64,000 bases of DNA from positions 3,224,001 to 3,288,000 of the forward strand of contig NZ_CP162102.1 in assembly GCF_042466665.1 (NCBI RefSeq), read 5' to 3'. The stretch comes from Peterkaempfera podocarpi. GTDB taxonomy: Bacteria > Actinomycetota > Actinomycetes > Streptomycetales > Streptomycetaceae. The notes under the pieces are model-generated. The model saw only the letters and a program-made list of their open reading frames with translations. It searched no databases and was not told the DNA's origin. This document shows, in pieces, positions 7,973-17,460 of the stretch. Numbering within the stretch: position 1 is the first letter of the stretch; each line of letters starts with the position of its first letter. The position numbers and the translations under genes are program-made.

Positions 7973-10426
7973 ATGCACGACGAGAAGCGGACACCGTCCA
8001 CTCCGACACCGGCTTCGGGCACCCCCGGCCCGGCGGGCACCGGACGGGCACCGCAGACCCAGCCGATCCGAACCGCTCTCGCGGCCGACGCACCCGCCTC
8101 GGTGCCGGCCCAGCAGGCCTCGGCCCAGGACCCCGTCCCGGCTGACCCGGTGGCGGATCGTACGGCGGGCGCCCGAGCGGCGGGCCCCGGCGAAGCGGCG
8201 GAGAAACCCGCGAAGAAGACCGCGGCCAAGGTCGCGAAGAAGACCGCGAAGAAGACCGGGGAGGCACCGACCGGTGGGGCTGCGGGCAGGGCCCCGGCCA
8301 AGAGGACGGCGGAGCAGAAGGCGCCGGCGAAGAAGTCGGCCGCCAAGAAGACGGCCAGGAAGGCCCCGGCCAAGAGGACCGCACCGGCCCCGGCCGCGGC
8401 AGCAGAGAGCGAGACGATGATCGGCCGCATCCCCGTCCTGGACGTCCACCCGCTGGTCGACTGCGGCCGCCGGCCGGCCAAGGCCGTGGTCGGGGAGTCC
8501 TTCCCGGTGACGGCGACGGTCTTCCGGGAGGGGCACGACGCGGTCGGCGCCAACGCGGTGCTGCGGGACCCCGAGGGCCGGGTCGGCCCCTGGACCCCGA
8601 TGCAGGAACTCGCCCCGGGCACCGACCGCTGGGGAGCGGACGTCACCCCGACCGGGCCCGGACGGTGGACGTACACCGTGGAGGCCTGGAGCGACCCGGT
8701 GGAGACCTGGCGCCACCACGCCAAGATCAAGATCCCGGCGGAGCTGGACACCGCGCTGGTCCTGGAGGAGGGCGCCCAGCTGCTGGAGCGCGCCGCCGCC
8801 GGCGTACCGCAGGACGACGGCCGGGCGGTGGTGGAGGCCGCGGCACGGACGCTCCGCGACTCCGGCCTGCCGCCGATGACCAGGCTGGCGTCCGCCGTCT
8901 CCGCCGAGGTGACCGCGGTGCTGACGAGGCATCCGCTGCGCGAGCTGGTCAGCACCTCCGAGCCGCTGCCGCTGCAGGTGGACCGGCCCCGGGCGCTGTT
9001 CGGCTCCTGGTACGAGCTCTTCCCCCGCTCCGAGGGGGCGGTCGTCGACCCCACCGGGGTCCGGCCGCCGCGCAGCGGCACCCTGCGGACCGCCGCGGAG
9101 CGGCTGCCGGCGGTGGCCGAGATGGGCTTCGACGTGGTGTACCTGCCGCCGATCCACCCGATCGGCAGGGCGTTCCGCAAGGGCCCGAACAACACCCTCA
9201 CGGCCGGTCCGCACGATGTCGGCTCGCCGTGGGCCATCGGGTCCCCCGAGGGCGGGCATGACGCGGTCCATCCGGACCTGGGCACCATCGAGGACTTCGA
9301 CGCCTTTGTGGCCCGCGCCCGCGAGCTGGACCTCGAAGTGGCACTGGACTTCGCCCTGCAGTGCTCGCCCGACCACCCCTGGGTCAACAAGCACCCGGAG
9401 TGGTTCCAGCACCGCGCCGACGGCTCGATCGCCTATGCCGAGAACCCTCCCAAGAAGTACCAGGACATCTACCCCATCAACTTCGACCAGGACTTCGACG
9501 GGATGGTCCGGGAGACGCTGCGGGTGCTGCGCTTCTGGATGGACCACGGGGTGCGGATCTTCCGGGTGGACAACCCGCACACCAAGCCGGTGGTGTTCTG
9601 GGAGCGGGTGCTCGGCGAGATCGCCCGGACCGACCCGGATGTGCTGTTCCTGGCCGAGGCCTTCACCCGGCCCGCGATGATGCACACCCTGGGCAAGGTC
9701 GGCTTCCACCAGTCGTACACCTACTTCACCTGGCGCAACGGCAAGCAGGAGCTGACCGAGTACCTCACGGAGCTCAGCGGCGAGGCCGCCTCCTACATGC
9801 GGCCCAACTTCTTCGTGAACACCCCCGACATCCTGCACGCCGTACTGCAGCACGGCGGCCCGCCGGCCTTCGCGCTGCGGGCCGTGCTGGCCGCGACCCT
9901 GGTGCCCACCTGGGGTGTCTACGCGGGCTACGAGCTCTACGAGGGCACCGCGGTGCGCCCCGGGTCGGAGGAGTACCTCGACTCGGAGAAGTACCAGCTG
10001 CGCCCTCGCGACTGGGCCGCCGCGGAGGCGTCGGGCCGCACCCTCGCCCCGCTGATCACCTCGCTCAACCGGCTCCGGCGGCGCCACTCGGCGCTGCGCG
10101 AGCTGCGCAACATCCACTTCCACCACGCGGACAACGACGCGCTGCTGGTCTACTCCAAGCGCGCCACCGGACCCGGGGTCGGCAGCGGGTCCGCCTCCCC
10201 CCATGACGACGCCGTGCTGGTGGTGGTCAACCTCGACCCCCATCAGGCCCAGGAGGCGACCGTCACCCTCGACCTGCCCGCTCTCGGGCTGGAGTGGCAC
10301 GACCACCTGACGGTGCGCGACGAGCTCACCGGTGCCACTTACCGCTGGGGTCAGCACAACTACGTCCGGCTCGACCCGTCCCAGCAGCCGGCGCACATCC
10401 TCACGGTTCGGAGGACCGCAGAGTGA
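7973..10426 (+). CDS. glgE: Alpha-1,4-glucan:maltose-1-phosphate maltosyltransferase with Lys/Ala-rich N-terminal extension (817 aa)
   Basis: GH13_3 enzyme that transfers maltosyl units from maltose 1-phosphate to alpha-1,4-glucan. The recognisable core starts near residue 149 (MIGRIPVLDVHP). The catalytic nucleophile is Asp533 in RIFRVDNPHTKP, the acid/base is Glu562 in FLAEAFTRP, and the third Asp is in NTPDILH; the 29-residue nucleophile-to-acid spacing equals that of S. coelicolor GlgE. The first ~148 residues are extra: a Pro/Thr/Ala segment, then a Lys/Ala-rich stretch (about 79-137, e.g. KKTAAKVAKKTAKK) like a histone H1 tail. ATG 7973 is chosen for its AGGAG Shine-Dalgarno (7961-7965). 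An internal ATG at 8417 with a poor ribosome site could make the ~669-residue core alone. The stop overlaps the treS start (GTGA). Confidence 0.95.
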   Translation: MHDEKRTPSTPTPASGTPGPAGTGRAPQTQPIRTALAADAPASVPAQQASAQDPVPADPVADRTAGARAAGPGEAAEKPAKKTAAKVAKKTAKKTGEAPTGGAAGRAPAKRTAEQKAPAKKSAAKKTARKAPAKRTAPAPAAAAESETMIGRIPVLDVHPLVDCGRRPAKAVVGESFPVTATVFREGHDAVGANAVLRDPEGRVGPWTPMQELAPGTDRWGADVTPTGPGRWTYTVEAWSDPVETWRHHAKIKIPAELDTALVLEEGAQLLERAAAGVPQDDGRAVVEAAARTLRDSGLPPMTRLASAVSAEVTAVLTRHPLRELVSTSEPLPLQVDRPRALFGSWYELFPRSEGAVVDPTGVRPPRSGTLRTAAERLPAVAEMGFDVVYLPPIHPIGRAFRKGPNNTLTAGPHDVGSPWAIGSPEGGHDAVHPDLGTIEDFDAFVARARELDLEVALDFALQCSPDHPWVNKHPEWFQHRADGSIAYAENPPKKYQDIYPINFDQDFDGMVRETLRVLRFWMDHGVRIFRVDNPHTKPVVFWERVLGEIARTDPDVLFLAEAFTRPAMMHTLGKVGFHQSYTYFTWRNGKQELTEYLTELSGEAASYMRPNFFVNTPDILHAVLQHGGPPAFALRAVLAATLVPTWGVYAGYELYEGTAVRPGSEEYLDSEKYQLRPRDWAAAEASGRTLAPLITSLNRLRRRHSALRELRNIHFHHADNDALLVYSKRATGPGVGSGSASPHDDAVLVVVNLDPHQAQEATVTLDLPALGLEWHDHLTVRDELTGATYRWGQHNYVRLDPSQQPAHILTVRRTAE

Positions 10427-12126
10427 TCGTCAACGAGCCAGTTCCCGACACCTTCGAGGACACCCCGCAGAAGGACCGCGACCCTGAGTGGTTCAAGCGC
10501 GCGGTGTTCTACGAGGTCCTCGTCCGCTCCTTCCAGGACAGCAACGGCGACGGTGTCGGCGATCTCAAGGGGCTCACCGCAAAACTGGACTACCTCCAGT
10601 GGCTGGGGGTGGACTGCCTCTGGCTGCCGCCCTTCTTCGCCTCACCGCTGCGCGACGGCGGCTACGACGTCTCGGACTACACCGCGGTGCTCCCGGAGTT
10701 CGGCGACCTGGCCGACTTCGTGGAGTTCGTGGACGCCGCCCACCAGCGCGGCATGCGCGTGGTCATCGACTTCGTCATGAACCACACCAGTGACCAGCAT
10801 CCGTGGTTCCAGGAGTCCCGCAAGAACCCCGACGGGCCGTACGGGGACTACTACATGTGGGCCGACGACGACAAGCAGTATCCGGAAGCGCGGATCATCT
10901 TCGTCGACACCGAGACGTCGAACTGGACCTATGACCCGGTGCGCAAGCAGTACTTCTGGCACCGCTTCTTCTCCCACCAGCCGGACCTCAACTTCGACTC
11001 CCCGGCCGTTCAGGAGGAGATGATCGCGGCCCTGAAGTTCTGGCTGGACCTGGGGATCGACGGCTTCCGGCTGGACGCCGTCCCGTATCTCTACGCCCGC
11101 GAGAACACCAACTGCGAGAACCTCCCGGAGACCCACTCCTTCCTCAGGCGGGTGCGGGCCGAGATCGACGCCGCCTACCCCGACACGGTGCTGCTGGCGG
11201 AGGCCAACCAGTGGCCGGAGGACGTCGTCGACTACTTCGGCGGCTTCGAGGGCGGTGGCGACGAGTGCCATATGGCATTCCACTTCCCGGTGATGCCGCG
11301 GATCTTCATGGCGGTGCGCCGGGAGTCCCGCTACCCGGTGTCGGAGATCCTGGCCAAGACTCCCAAGATCCCGTCGGGCTGCCAGTGGGGCATCTTCCTG
11401 CGCAACCATGACGAGCTCACGCTGGAGATGGTCACCGACGAAGAGCGCGACTACATGTACGCGGAGTACGCCAAGGATCCGCGGATGCGCGCCAATGTGG
11501 GGATCCGCCGCCGGCTGGCCCCGCTGCTGGACAACGACCGCAACCAGATCGAGCTCTTCACCGCGCTGCTGCTGTCGCTGCCCGGCTCGCCCGTCCTCTA
11601 CTACGGGGACGAGATCGGCATGGGCGACAACATCTGGCTGGGCGACCGCGACGGTGTGCGGACCCCGATGCAGTGGACGCCCGACCGCAATGCCGGTTTC
11701 TCCTCCTGCGACCCGGGCAGGCTCAATCTGCCGACCATCATGGACCCGGTCTACGGCTTCCAGGTGACCAATGTCGAGGCGCAGATGAGCAACACCAGCT
11801 CCCTGCTCCACTGGACCCGCCGGATGATCGAGATCCGCAAACTCAACCCGGCCTTCGGGCTGGGCAGCTACGCCGAACTGCCGTCCAGCAACCCGGCGGT
11901 GCTGGCCTTCGTCCGCGAGCAGGGCGACGACCTGGTCATGTGCGTGAACAACTTCTCCCGGTTCGCGCAGCCGACCGAGCTCGACCTCCGCGAGTACACG
12001 GGCCGCCACCCCGTGGAGTTGATCGGCGGGGTGCGCTTCCCCGCCATCGGCGAGCTCCCGTATCTGCTCACCCTGGCAGGCCACGGGTTCTACTGGTTCC
12101 GACTGCGTCGGCCCGACGCACTCTGA
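10423..12126 (+). CDS. treS: Maltose alpha-D-glucosyltransferase / trehalose synthase (567 aa)
   Basis: GH13_16 enzyme interconverting trehalose and maltose and supplying maltose to Pep2. The family N terminus is WFKRAVFYEVLVRSFQDSNGDG. Catalytic blocks are DGFRLDAVPYLY (nucleophile Asp), LLAEANQWPED (acid Glu) and FLRNHDELTLE (third Asp). The GTG start at 10423 overlaps the glgE stop by 4 nt and is preceded by GGAGG (10410-10414), so I prefer it over the open frame extending back to 10294. The length of 567 is typical of stand-alone TreS without a fused maltokinase; the kinase is the next gene. Translational coupling to glgE implies co-expression of the two steps. Confidence 0.95.
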   Translation: MIVNEPVPDTFEDTPQKDRDPEWFKRAVFYEVLVRSFQDSNGDGVGDLKGLTAKLDYLQWLGVDCLWLPPFFASPLRDGGYDVSDYTAVLPEFGDLADFVEFVDAAHQRGMRVVIDFVMNHTSDQHPWFQESRKNPDGPYGDYYMWADDDKQYPEARIIFVDTETSNWTYDPVRKQYFWHRFFSHQPDLNFDSPAVQEEMIAALKFWLDLGIDGFRLDAVPYLYARENTNCENLPETHSFLRRVRAEIDAAYPDTVLLAEANQWPEDVVDYFGGFEGGGDECHMAFHFPVMPRIFMAVRRESRYPVSEILAKTPKIPSGCQWGIFLRNHDELTLEMVTDEERDYMYAEYAKDPRMRANVGIRRRLAPLLDNDRNQIELFTALLLSLPGSPVLYYGDEIGMGDNIWLGDRDGVRTPMQWTPDRNAGFSSCDPGRLNLPTIMDPVYGFQVTNVEAQMSNTSSLLHWTRRMIEIRKLNPAFGLGSYAELPSSNPAVLAFVREQGDDLVMCVNNFSRFAQPTELDLREYTGRHPVELIGGVRFPAIGELPYLLTLAGHGFYWFRLRRPDAL

Positions 12127-12149
12127 CCCCGGGGAACCCCGCAGTCCAT

Positions 12150-12189
12150 GTTCTGCCCGGGACGGCCGGCCGGCCGTCCCGGGCAGAAC
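12150..12189. terminator. Perfect 40-bp palindrome between treS and pep2
   Basis: Two 20-nt arms, GTTCTGCCCGGGACGGCCGG and its exact complement, abut with no spacer, 23 bp after the treS stop. It would form a very strong RNA hairpin or cruciform. It could terminate or attenuate readthrough into pep2, or stabilise the glgE-treS message. Confidence 0.65.
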
Positions 12190-12356
12190 GGCCGCACCAC
12201 CGTACGGAGACACCCGAGAACCCACGCATCCCATGGCGTGACATGCGGTCTCCCGACCGCGTGCCGGAGCCGCCGCGCCGCCGAAATCCGGAAGACTGGC
12301 AAATCCGGCTAACCCACCCGAGCCGGGCAAACCGTGTCATCCGGGGAAAGGGAGTC

Positions 12357-13928
12357 ATGTCGGACACCTCCCGGTCTCGAGCCACCGTCAACAGCGGGCC
12401 GCGCAGCGGCACCGCGGCCCGCTCCGGTACCCGCGCCGGAACCGACGCCCTGGTCAGCGCGGCACTGCCGCTGCTGCAGTCCTGGCTGCCAGGCCAGCGC
12501 TGGTTCGCCGGGAAGGGGCGGCCGGTCACCGGCATCACACCGATGGCCGCCACCCCTCTGCTGGAGGGCGACCCCGCCCTGATCCATCTGCTGCTGCGGG
12601 TCGAGCAGCGCACCGGCGGCGACGACCAGTCCACCGCCGACGTCTACCAACTGCTGCTGGCCGCCAGGGCCGAGCAGCCCGGCAGACTCGGCGGGGCACT
12701 GATCGGCCGGCTCTCCGGCGGCCCCTACGACGGCACGGTCGTCTATGACGCCGCGCATGACACCGACCTCACCCGCTGGCTGCTCACCCGGTTCGCCGAG
12801 CCCGGCGAGGTGGGCCCGCTGGTGTTCCGCCGACTGCCGGGGGCGCAGATCCCGGCCGGGCTGGTCGGCCGGGCGGTGACCGCAGAGCAGAGCAACACCT
12901 CGCTGGTGTACGGCAGCGCCCTGATCCTCAAGCTCTTCCGCCGGGTGAGCCCCGGGATCAACCCCGATCTGGAGCTCTCGCTGGCGCTCGCCCGTGCCGG
13001 GTCCACCCGGATCCCGCGCCCGGCCGCCTGGTTCGAGACCCGGCTGGCGGGCAGCGGGGAGACCGACCCCGCGACCCTGGGCCTGCTGCAGCAGTTCCTG
13101 GCCGGCGCCGCGGACGGCTGGGAGCTGGCACTGGAGCATGTGCACCGGCTGTGCAGCGAGCCCGAGTGGTCCACCGGCCGCGACGGCCGGCCCGCCGACC
13201 ACATCAGCGGCAACTTCTCCGCAGAGTCGTTCCTGCTGGGTCGTGCCACGGCCGAGGTGCACCTGGCGCTCGCCCGCACCCTGCCGGTGGGCGTCCTCGA
13301 CCGGGCGCAGATCGACCAGCTGGCCGCCGCCATGGCCCGCCGGCTGGACGCGGCCACCGTCGCGGTGCCCGACCTGCTCCCCTATCGGCCCGCGCTCCAG
13401 GACGCCTTCCGGGCGCTGGCCGACCCGACCCGCGACGGCCGGCCGCTGCGGATCCAGCGCATCCACGGCGACCTGCACCTCGGCCAGTCCATGCGCACCG
13501 CCGACGGCTGGGTACTGCTGGACTTCGAGGGCGAGCCCGCCAAGCCGCTGGGTGAGCGCCGCCGGCTGCAGCCCGCCGTACGGGATGTGGCGGCGATGCT
13601 GCGCTCCTTCGACTACGCCGCCGCCCATCTGCTGGCCGAGCAGCCCGCCACGGTCCCCGACCCGCGCGGCGGCGGCCGGCAGTCCGCCGACCGCGACCAT
13701 CTCGCCCGACTGGCGACCGCCTGGGCCGTCCGCAACCGGGCCGCGTACTGCGCGGGCTATGCGGCCGGCGGCGGCGCCGACCCCCGTACCGACCCGGTGC
13801 TGATGCGGGCCTTCGAGATCGACAAGGCGGTCTACGAGGTGGTCTACGAGGCCCGGCACCGCCCGGACTGGCTGCCCATCCCGATGTCCGCCGTCCGGCG
13901 GCTGGCCGCCGACGCCGCTCCGATGTGA
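12357..13928 (+). CDS. pep2: Maltokinase (523 aa)
   Basis: Phosphorylates maltose to maltose 1-phosphate, the GlgE donor. It has an aminoglycoside-phosphotransferase-like fold: N-terminal cap with LLQSWLPGQRWFAGKGRPV, EQSNTSLVYG in the N lobe, the catalytic loop HGDLHLGQSM (Asp base) and the metal-binding DFEGEP. The C-terminal tail (EARHRPDWLPIPMSAVRRL) is typical of actinomycete Pep2. ATG 12357 is preceded by GGGGAAAGGGAG; the longer open frame back to 11673 is a treS shadow. The first ~35 residues (Ser/Arg/Thr-rich) are not conserved in the family as I know it. It is separated from treS by 230 bp holding the palindrome and from glgB by 85 bp. Confidence 0.93.
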   Translation: MSDTSRSRATVNSGPRSGTAARSGTRAGTDALVSAALPLLQSWLPGQRWFAGKGRPVTGITPMAATPLLEGDPALIHLLLRVEQRTGGDDQSTADVYQLLLAARAEQPGRLGGALIGRLSGGPYDGTVVYDAAHDTDLTRWLLTRFAEPGEVGPLVFRRLPGAQIPAGLVGRAVTAEQSNTSLVYGSALILKLFRRVSPGINPDLELSLALARAGSTRIPRPAAWFETRLAGSGETDPATLGLLQQFLAGAADGWELALEHVHRLCSEPEWSTGRDGRPADHISGNFSAESFLLGRATAEVHLALARTLPVGVLDRAQIDQLAAAMARRLDAATVAVPDLLPYRPALQDAFRALADPTRDGRPLRIQRIHGDLHLGQSMRTADGWVLLDFEGEPAKPLGERRRLQPAVRDVAAMLRSFDYAAAHLLAEQPATVPDPRGGGRQSADRDHLARLATAWAVRNRAAYCAGYAAGGGADPRTDPVLMRAFEIDKAVYEVVYEARHRPDWLPIPMSAVRRLAADAAPM

Positions 13929-14013
13929 GCGGACCCGCCCGGCCCTGGATCCGCCGGCACCCGTCACCCCTATCCCGTCCCTGCGAACAGACCAGCCCGA
14001 GGAGGCATCGGCC

Positions 14014-16596
14014 GTGACCGCGCCCGACCCGACCCGCCCGACATCGCAGCTCCAGCGGCAGCAGCCGTCCGTGGTGGCACCACGCCCCGAGACGGAACCC
14101 GCGCCCACCGGGGCCGCGCCCGCGGGGCCGGGGCCGACCGCAACCCCGCCGACCGCCGCCCCGACGACGACCGCTCCCGCGGCCGCCACCACCGCGGAGT
14201 CAGCCGCCTCAGGAGCAGCCGGCTCGGGCGCCACCGGCTCGGGCGCCACCGGCTCGTCGCCGGCCGGCTCGGCCGGCTCCGCAGCATCGGCCGCCTCCGG
14301 ACGGCCCGCCGCCGCGCAGCCGGGACGTGGCGCGGCGGCGCCCGCCGAGGACCGCGGCGACAGGGCATCGGAGCCCATCCGGCTGCCGGAGGCCCCGCTC
14401 GCCCCCGGCGAGATCGACCGGCTGGTGGCCGGATCCCACCATGACCCGCACGGGCTGCTGGGGGCGCACCCGGTGCCCGGCGGGGTCGCGGTACGGGTGC
14501 TGCGGCCGATGGCCGAGCGGGTGGTGGTCGAGACCCCCATCGGCCGGGCCGAGCTGGTCCACCAGCACGAGGGCCTCTTCACCGGGCTGCTCCCGGTGGA
14601 GCTGGTGCCCGACTACCGGCTGCGGGTCACCTATTCCGGTACCGAGTATCTGCAGGACGACGGCTACCGCTTCCTGCCGACGCTCGGCGAGATGGACCTC
14701 CATCTGATCCGGGAGGGCCGCCATGAGCAGCTGTGGGAGGTGCTCGGCTCCCATGTGCGCAGCTACCAGACCGGGCTGGGCACGGTCACCGGTGTCTCCT
14801 TCGCCGTGTGGGCGCCCAACGCCGTGGGGGTGCGCCTGGTCGGCGACTTCAACGGCTGGAACGGCTGCTGCTACCCGATGCGTTCGCTGGGCTCGTCGGG
14901 CGTCTGGGAGCTCTTCGTCCCGGGGATGACGGAGGGCACCCGCTACAAGTACGAGATCCGCACCCGCGACGGCCGGCTGATCCAGAAGGGCGACCCGCTG
15001 GCGCTGGCTGCCGAGTGCCCGCCGGGCACCGCCTCGGTGGTCCATCGCTCGCAGTACGAGTGGGGCGACGCGGAGTGGATGGCGGCGCGGGAGGCCGGGC
15101 AGCACCACCGGGAGCCGATGTCGGTCTACGAGGTCCATCTGCCGTCCTGGCGGCCGGGGCTCTCCTACCGCGAGCTGGCCGAGGTGCTCCCGGAGTACAT
15201 CACCGACCTGGGCTTCACCCATGTGGAGTTCCTGCCCGTGATGGAGCACCCCTTCGGCGGTTCCTGGGGCTACCAGGTGTCCTACTACTACGCGCCGACC
15301 GCCCGGATGGGCGGCCCCGACGACTTCAGGTTCCTGGTCGACGCCCTGCACCGGGCCGGCATCGGGGTGATCGTCGACTGGGTCCCGGCGCACTTCCCCA
15401 AGGACGACTTCGCGCTGGCCCGCTACGACGGCGAACCGCTGTACGAGCCCGCCGACCCCCAGCGGGCGGAGCACCCGGACTGGGGGACCCTGGAGTTCGA
15501 CTACGGCCGTACCGAGGTCCGCAACTTCCTGGTCGCCAACGCCGTCTACTGGTGCCAGGAGTACCACGTGGACGGGCTGCGGGTGGACGCGGTGGCCTCC
15601 ATGCTCTACCTGGACTACTCCCGCGAGTACGGCCAGTGGTCGCCCAACCAGTACGGCGGGCGGGAGAACCTGGACGCCGTCACCTTCCTGCAGGAGATGA
15701 ACGCCACCGTCTACCGGCGCTGCCCGGGCGCGGTGACCATCGCCGAGGAGTCCACCGCCTGGGACGGCGTGACCCGGCCCACCCATGACACGGGCCCGAC
15801 CGGCATCGGCGGGCTGGGCTTCGGCCTCAAGTGGAACATGGGCTGGATGCACGACTCGCTGCTCTACATGTCCAAGGACCCGGTGCACCGCAGGTACCAC
15901 CACAACGACATGACCTTCTCGATGGTGTACGCCTACTCGGAGAACTACATCCTGCCGATCTCGCATGACGAGGTGGTGCACGGCAAGGGGTCGCTGGTCT
16001 CCAAGATGCCCGGCGACTGGTGGCAGCAGCGTGCCAATCTGCGCGCCTATCTGGCCTTCATGTGGTCCCATCCGGGCAAGCAGCTGCTGTTCATGGGGCA
16101 GGAGTTCGCGCAGGGCGCCGAGTTCGACCACGACACCGGGCCGCAGTGGTGGGTACTGGACAAGGACTGGCCCGCCTCGGACGACCACCGCGGTGTGCAG
16201 GAGCTGGTGCGCTCCCTCAACCGGGTCTACCGCGACGTCCCCGCGCTGTGGGAGCGGGACACCGAGCCCGAGGGGTTCTCCTGGCTGGACGGCGGAGCGG
16301 CCGAGGACAACGTCTTCTCCTTCGTCCGCTACGACAGGGCCGGCCGGCCGCTGGTGGTGATCAGCAACTTCTCACCGGTGGTGCGGCACGGCTACCGGGT
16401 GGGACTTCCGCAGACCCCCGCCGGCTCGCACGGCCTGTGGACGGAGGTGCTCAACACCGATGCGGCGGCCTACGGCGGCAGCGGCGTGGGCAACCCCGAT
16501 CCGGTGAAGGCCGAAGCCGACAGCCGCAACGGCCGTGACCTCAGCGCCGAACTGGTGCTGCCGCCGCTGGCCACCCTCTGGCTCCGGCCCGCCTGA
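14014..16596 (+). CDS. glgB: 1,4-alpha-glucan branching enzyme (860 aa)
   Basis: GH13_9 enzyme that introduces alpha-1,6 branches into the glucan made by GlgE. Order: ~120-residue low-complexity Ala/Pro/Thr/Ser N terminus with short SGATG repeats, CBM48-type N domain, then the catalytic barrel. Catalytic blocks are DGLRVDAVASMLYLDYSR (nucleophile Asp), IAEESTAWDGV (acid Glu) and LPISHDEVVHGKGSL (third Asp). The GTG start at 14014 has GAGGAGG (13999-14005) 8 nt upstream. E. coli GlgB is ~730 residues; the excess is the disordered N terminus. This is the last gene of the glgE-treS-pep2-glgB run. Confidence 0.95.
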   Translation: MTAPDPTRPTSQLQRQQPSVVAPRPETEPAPTGAAPAGPGPTATPPTAAPTTTAPAAATTAESAASGAAGSGATGSGATGSSPAGSAGSAASAASGRPAAAQPGRGAAAPAEDRGDRASEPIRLPEAPLAPGEIDRLVAGSHHDPHGLLGAHPVPGGVAVRVLRPMAERVVVETPIGRAELVHQHEGLFTGLLPVELVPDYRLRVTYSGTEYLQDDGYRFLPTLGEMDLHLIREGRHEQLWEVLGSHVRSYQTGLGTVTGVSFAVWAPNAVGVRLVGDFNGWNGCCYPMRSLGSSGVWELFVPGMTEGTRYKYEIRTRDGRLIQKGDPLALAAECPPGTASVVHRSQYEWGDAEWMAAREAGQHHREPMSVYEVHLPSWRPGLSYRELAEVLPEYITDLGFTHVEFLPVMEHPFGGSWGYQVSYYYAPTARMGGPDDFRFLVDALHRAGIGVIVDWVPAHFPKDDFALARYDGEPLYEPADPQRAEHPDWGTLEFDYGRTEVRNFLVANAVYWCQEYHVDGLRVDAVASMLYLDYSREYGQWSPNQYGGRENLDAVTFLQEMNATVYRRCPGAVTIAEESTAWDGVTRPTHDTGPTGIGGLGFGLKWNMGWMHDSLLYMSKDPVHRRYHHNDMTFSMVYAYSENYILPISHDEVVHGKGSLVSKMPGDWWQQRANLRAYLAFMWSHPGKQLLFMGQEFAQGAEFDHDTGPQWWVLDKDWPASDDHRGVQELVRSLNRVYRDVPALWERDTEPEGFSWLDGGAAEDNVFSFVRYDRAGRPLVVISNFSPVVRHGYRVGLPQTPAGSHGLWTEVLNTDAAAYGGSGVGNPDPVKAEADSRNGRDLSAELVLPPLATLWLRPA

Positions 16597-16680
16597 CCTG
16601 CGAAGACCCGTCCGACCCTGGGTCCGGCGGTGTGCGCCGCGCCGGGGCGCCGCCGGACCTCCGGGACCGCACGCCGGTCG

Positions 16681-16702
16681 CGGTCGCGCCGGGGCGCGAC
16701 CG
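16681..16702. terminator. Hairpin between glgB and response regulator
   Basis: 10-bp inverted repeat (CGGTCGCGCC and its complement) separated by GG, between convergent genes. Confidence 0.5.
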
Positions 16703-16715
16703 GCCCAGGGGTTGG

Positions 16716-17402
16716 TCACTCGCCGCGCTGGGCCAGCAGCTCCCGGCCCAGCGCGGCGGCCTGCAGCTGGGAGTTCACCTCCAGCTTGGTGAGGATGGAA
16801 CGGATCTGGCTGCGCACGGTGGACAGTGCGACCCAGGACTCCTCGGCGATCGCACGCGCACGCTTGCCCTCCGCGAGCGAGCGAAGCACCGCCAGTTCAC
16901 GCGGGGTCAGCCGCTCCAGCAGTCCGCGCCGGTCCCGCTCCGAAGGACGGCCCCCGGCGGACCGGTCGGCGACGGTACGGCGGTGCAGGGCCACCAGCTC
17001 GGCCCGCTCAGCGGGCTGCAGCACCGGGAATCCGGCCGCCGCGTCCAGCGCGGCGCGCACCAGCGTCTCAAAGGGGGCCGACTTGTCCACCCAGCCCACC
17101 GCACCCCGGCAGACCGCGGCGGCCACCCGGGTGCGGTCCGTACTGCCGGTGACCACCAGCACCGTCCAGCCCGCCGCACAGAGCGGCGCCACCAGATCCA
17201 CACCGTCCAGCTCCCCGCCGTCGTCGCTGCGGCCCAGGTCCAGGTCGAGCAGGGCCAGGCCGGGCGGCAGCGCCGCCGCCTCCTCCAGCAGCGCGGAGAT
17301 GCTGCGGCCGGTGGCGGCACGGGCGTCCATCGCATGTCCGCGCAGCGCGAGCACCAGGCTGGTGCCGACGAGCCGGTGGTCGTCGATGACGAGAACGGTC
17401 AC
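16716..17402 (-). CDS. LuxR/NarL-family response regulator (228 aa)
   Basis: Receiver domain at the N terminus: VLVIDDHRLVG acidic pair, phospho-acceptor Asp in LALLDLDLG, and conserved Lys in GWVDKSAPF. The C-terminal LuxR helix-turn-helix reads LTPRELAVLRSLAEGKRARAIAEE. The recognition region (VALSTVRSQIRSILTKLEVNSQ) matches NarL-type DNA-binding domains. It lies 58 bp downstream of the histidine kinase on the same strand, so the two form a two-component system. Targets are unknown. The GTG start at 17402 begins the canonical receiver sequence. Confidence 0.9.
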   Translation of the reverse strand: MTVLVIDDHRLVGTSLVLALRGHAMDARAATGRSISALLEEAAALPPGLALLDLDLGRSDDGGELDGVDLVAPLCAAGWTVLVVTGSTDRTRVAAAVCRGAVGWVDKSAPFETLVRAALDAAAGFPVLQPAERAELVALHRRTVADRSAGGRPSERDRRGLLERLTPRELAVLRSLAEGKRARAIAEESWVALSTVRSQIRSILTKLEVNSQLQAAALGRELLAQRGE

Positions 17403-17460
17403 GGTCTCCCCGCAGTGAGGGTGGCGGGATCAGGGCTCTTGGCCGGGCTGGGGTGGTCGG

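Noticed and set aside
7520..10396. 958-codon minus-strand frame opposite glgE
   Set aside because: Composition is Arg/Gly/Val-rich without recognisable domains; the plus-strand gene is certain.
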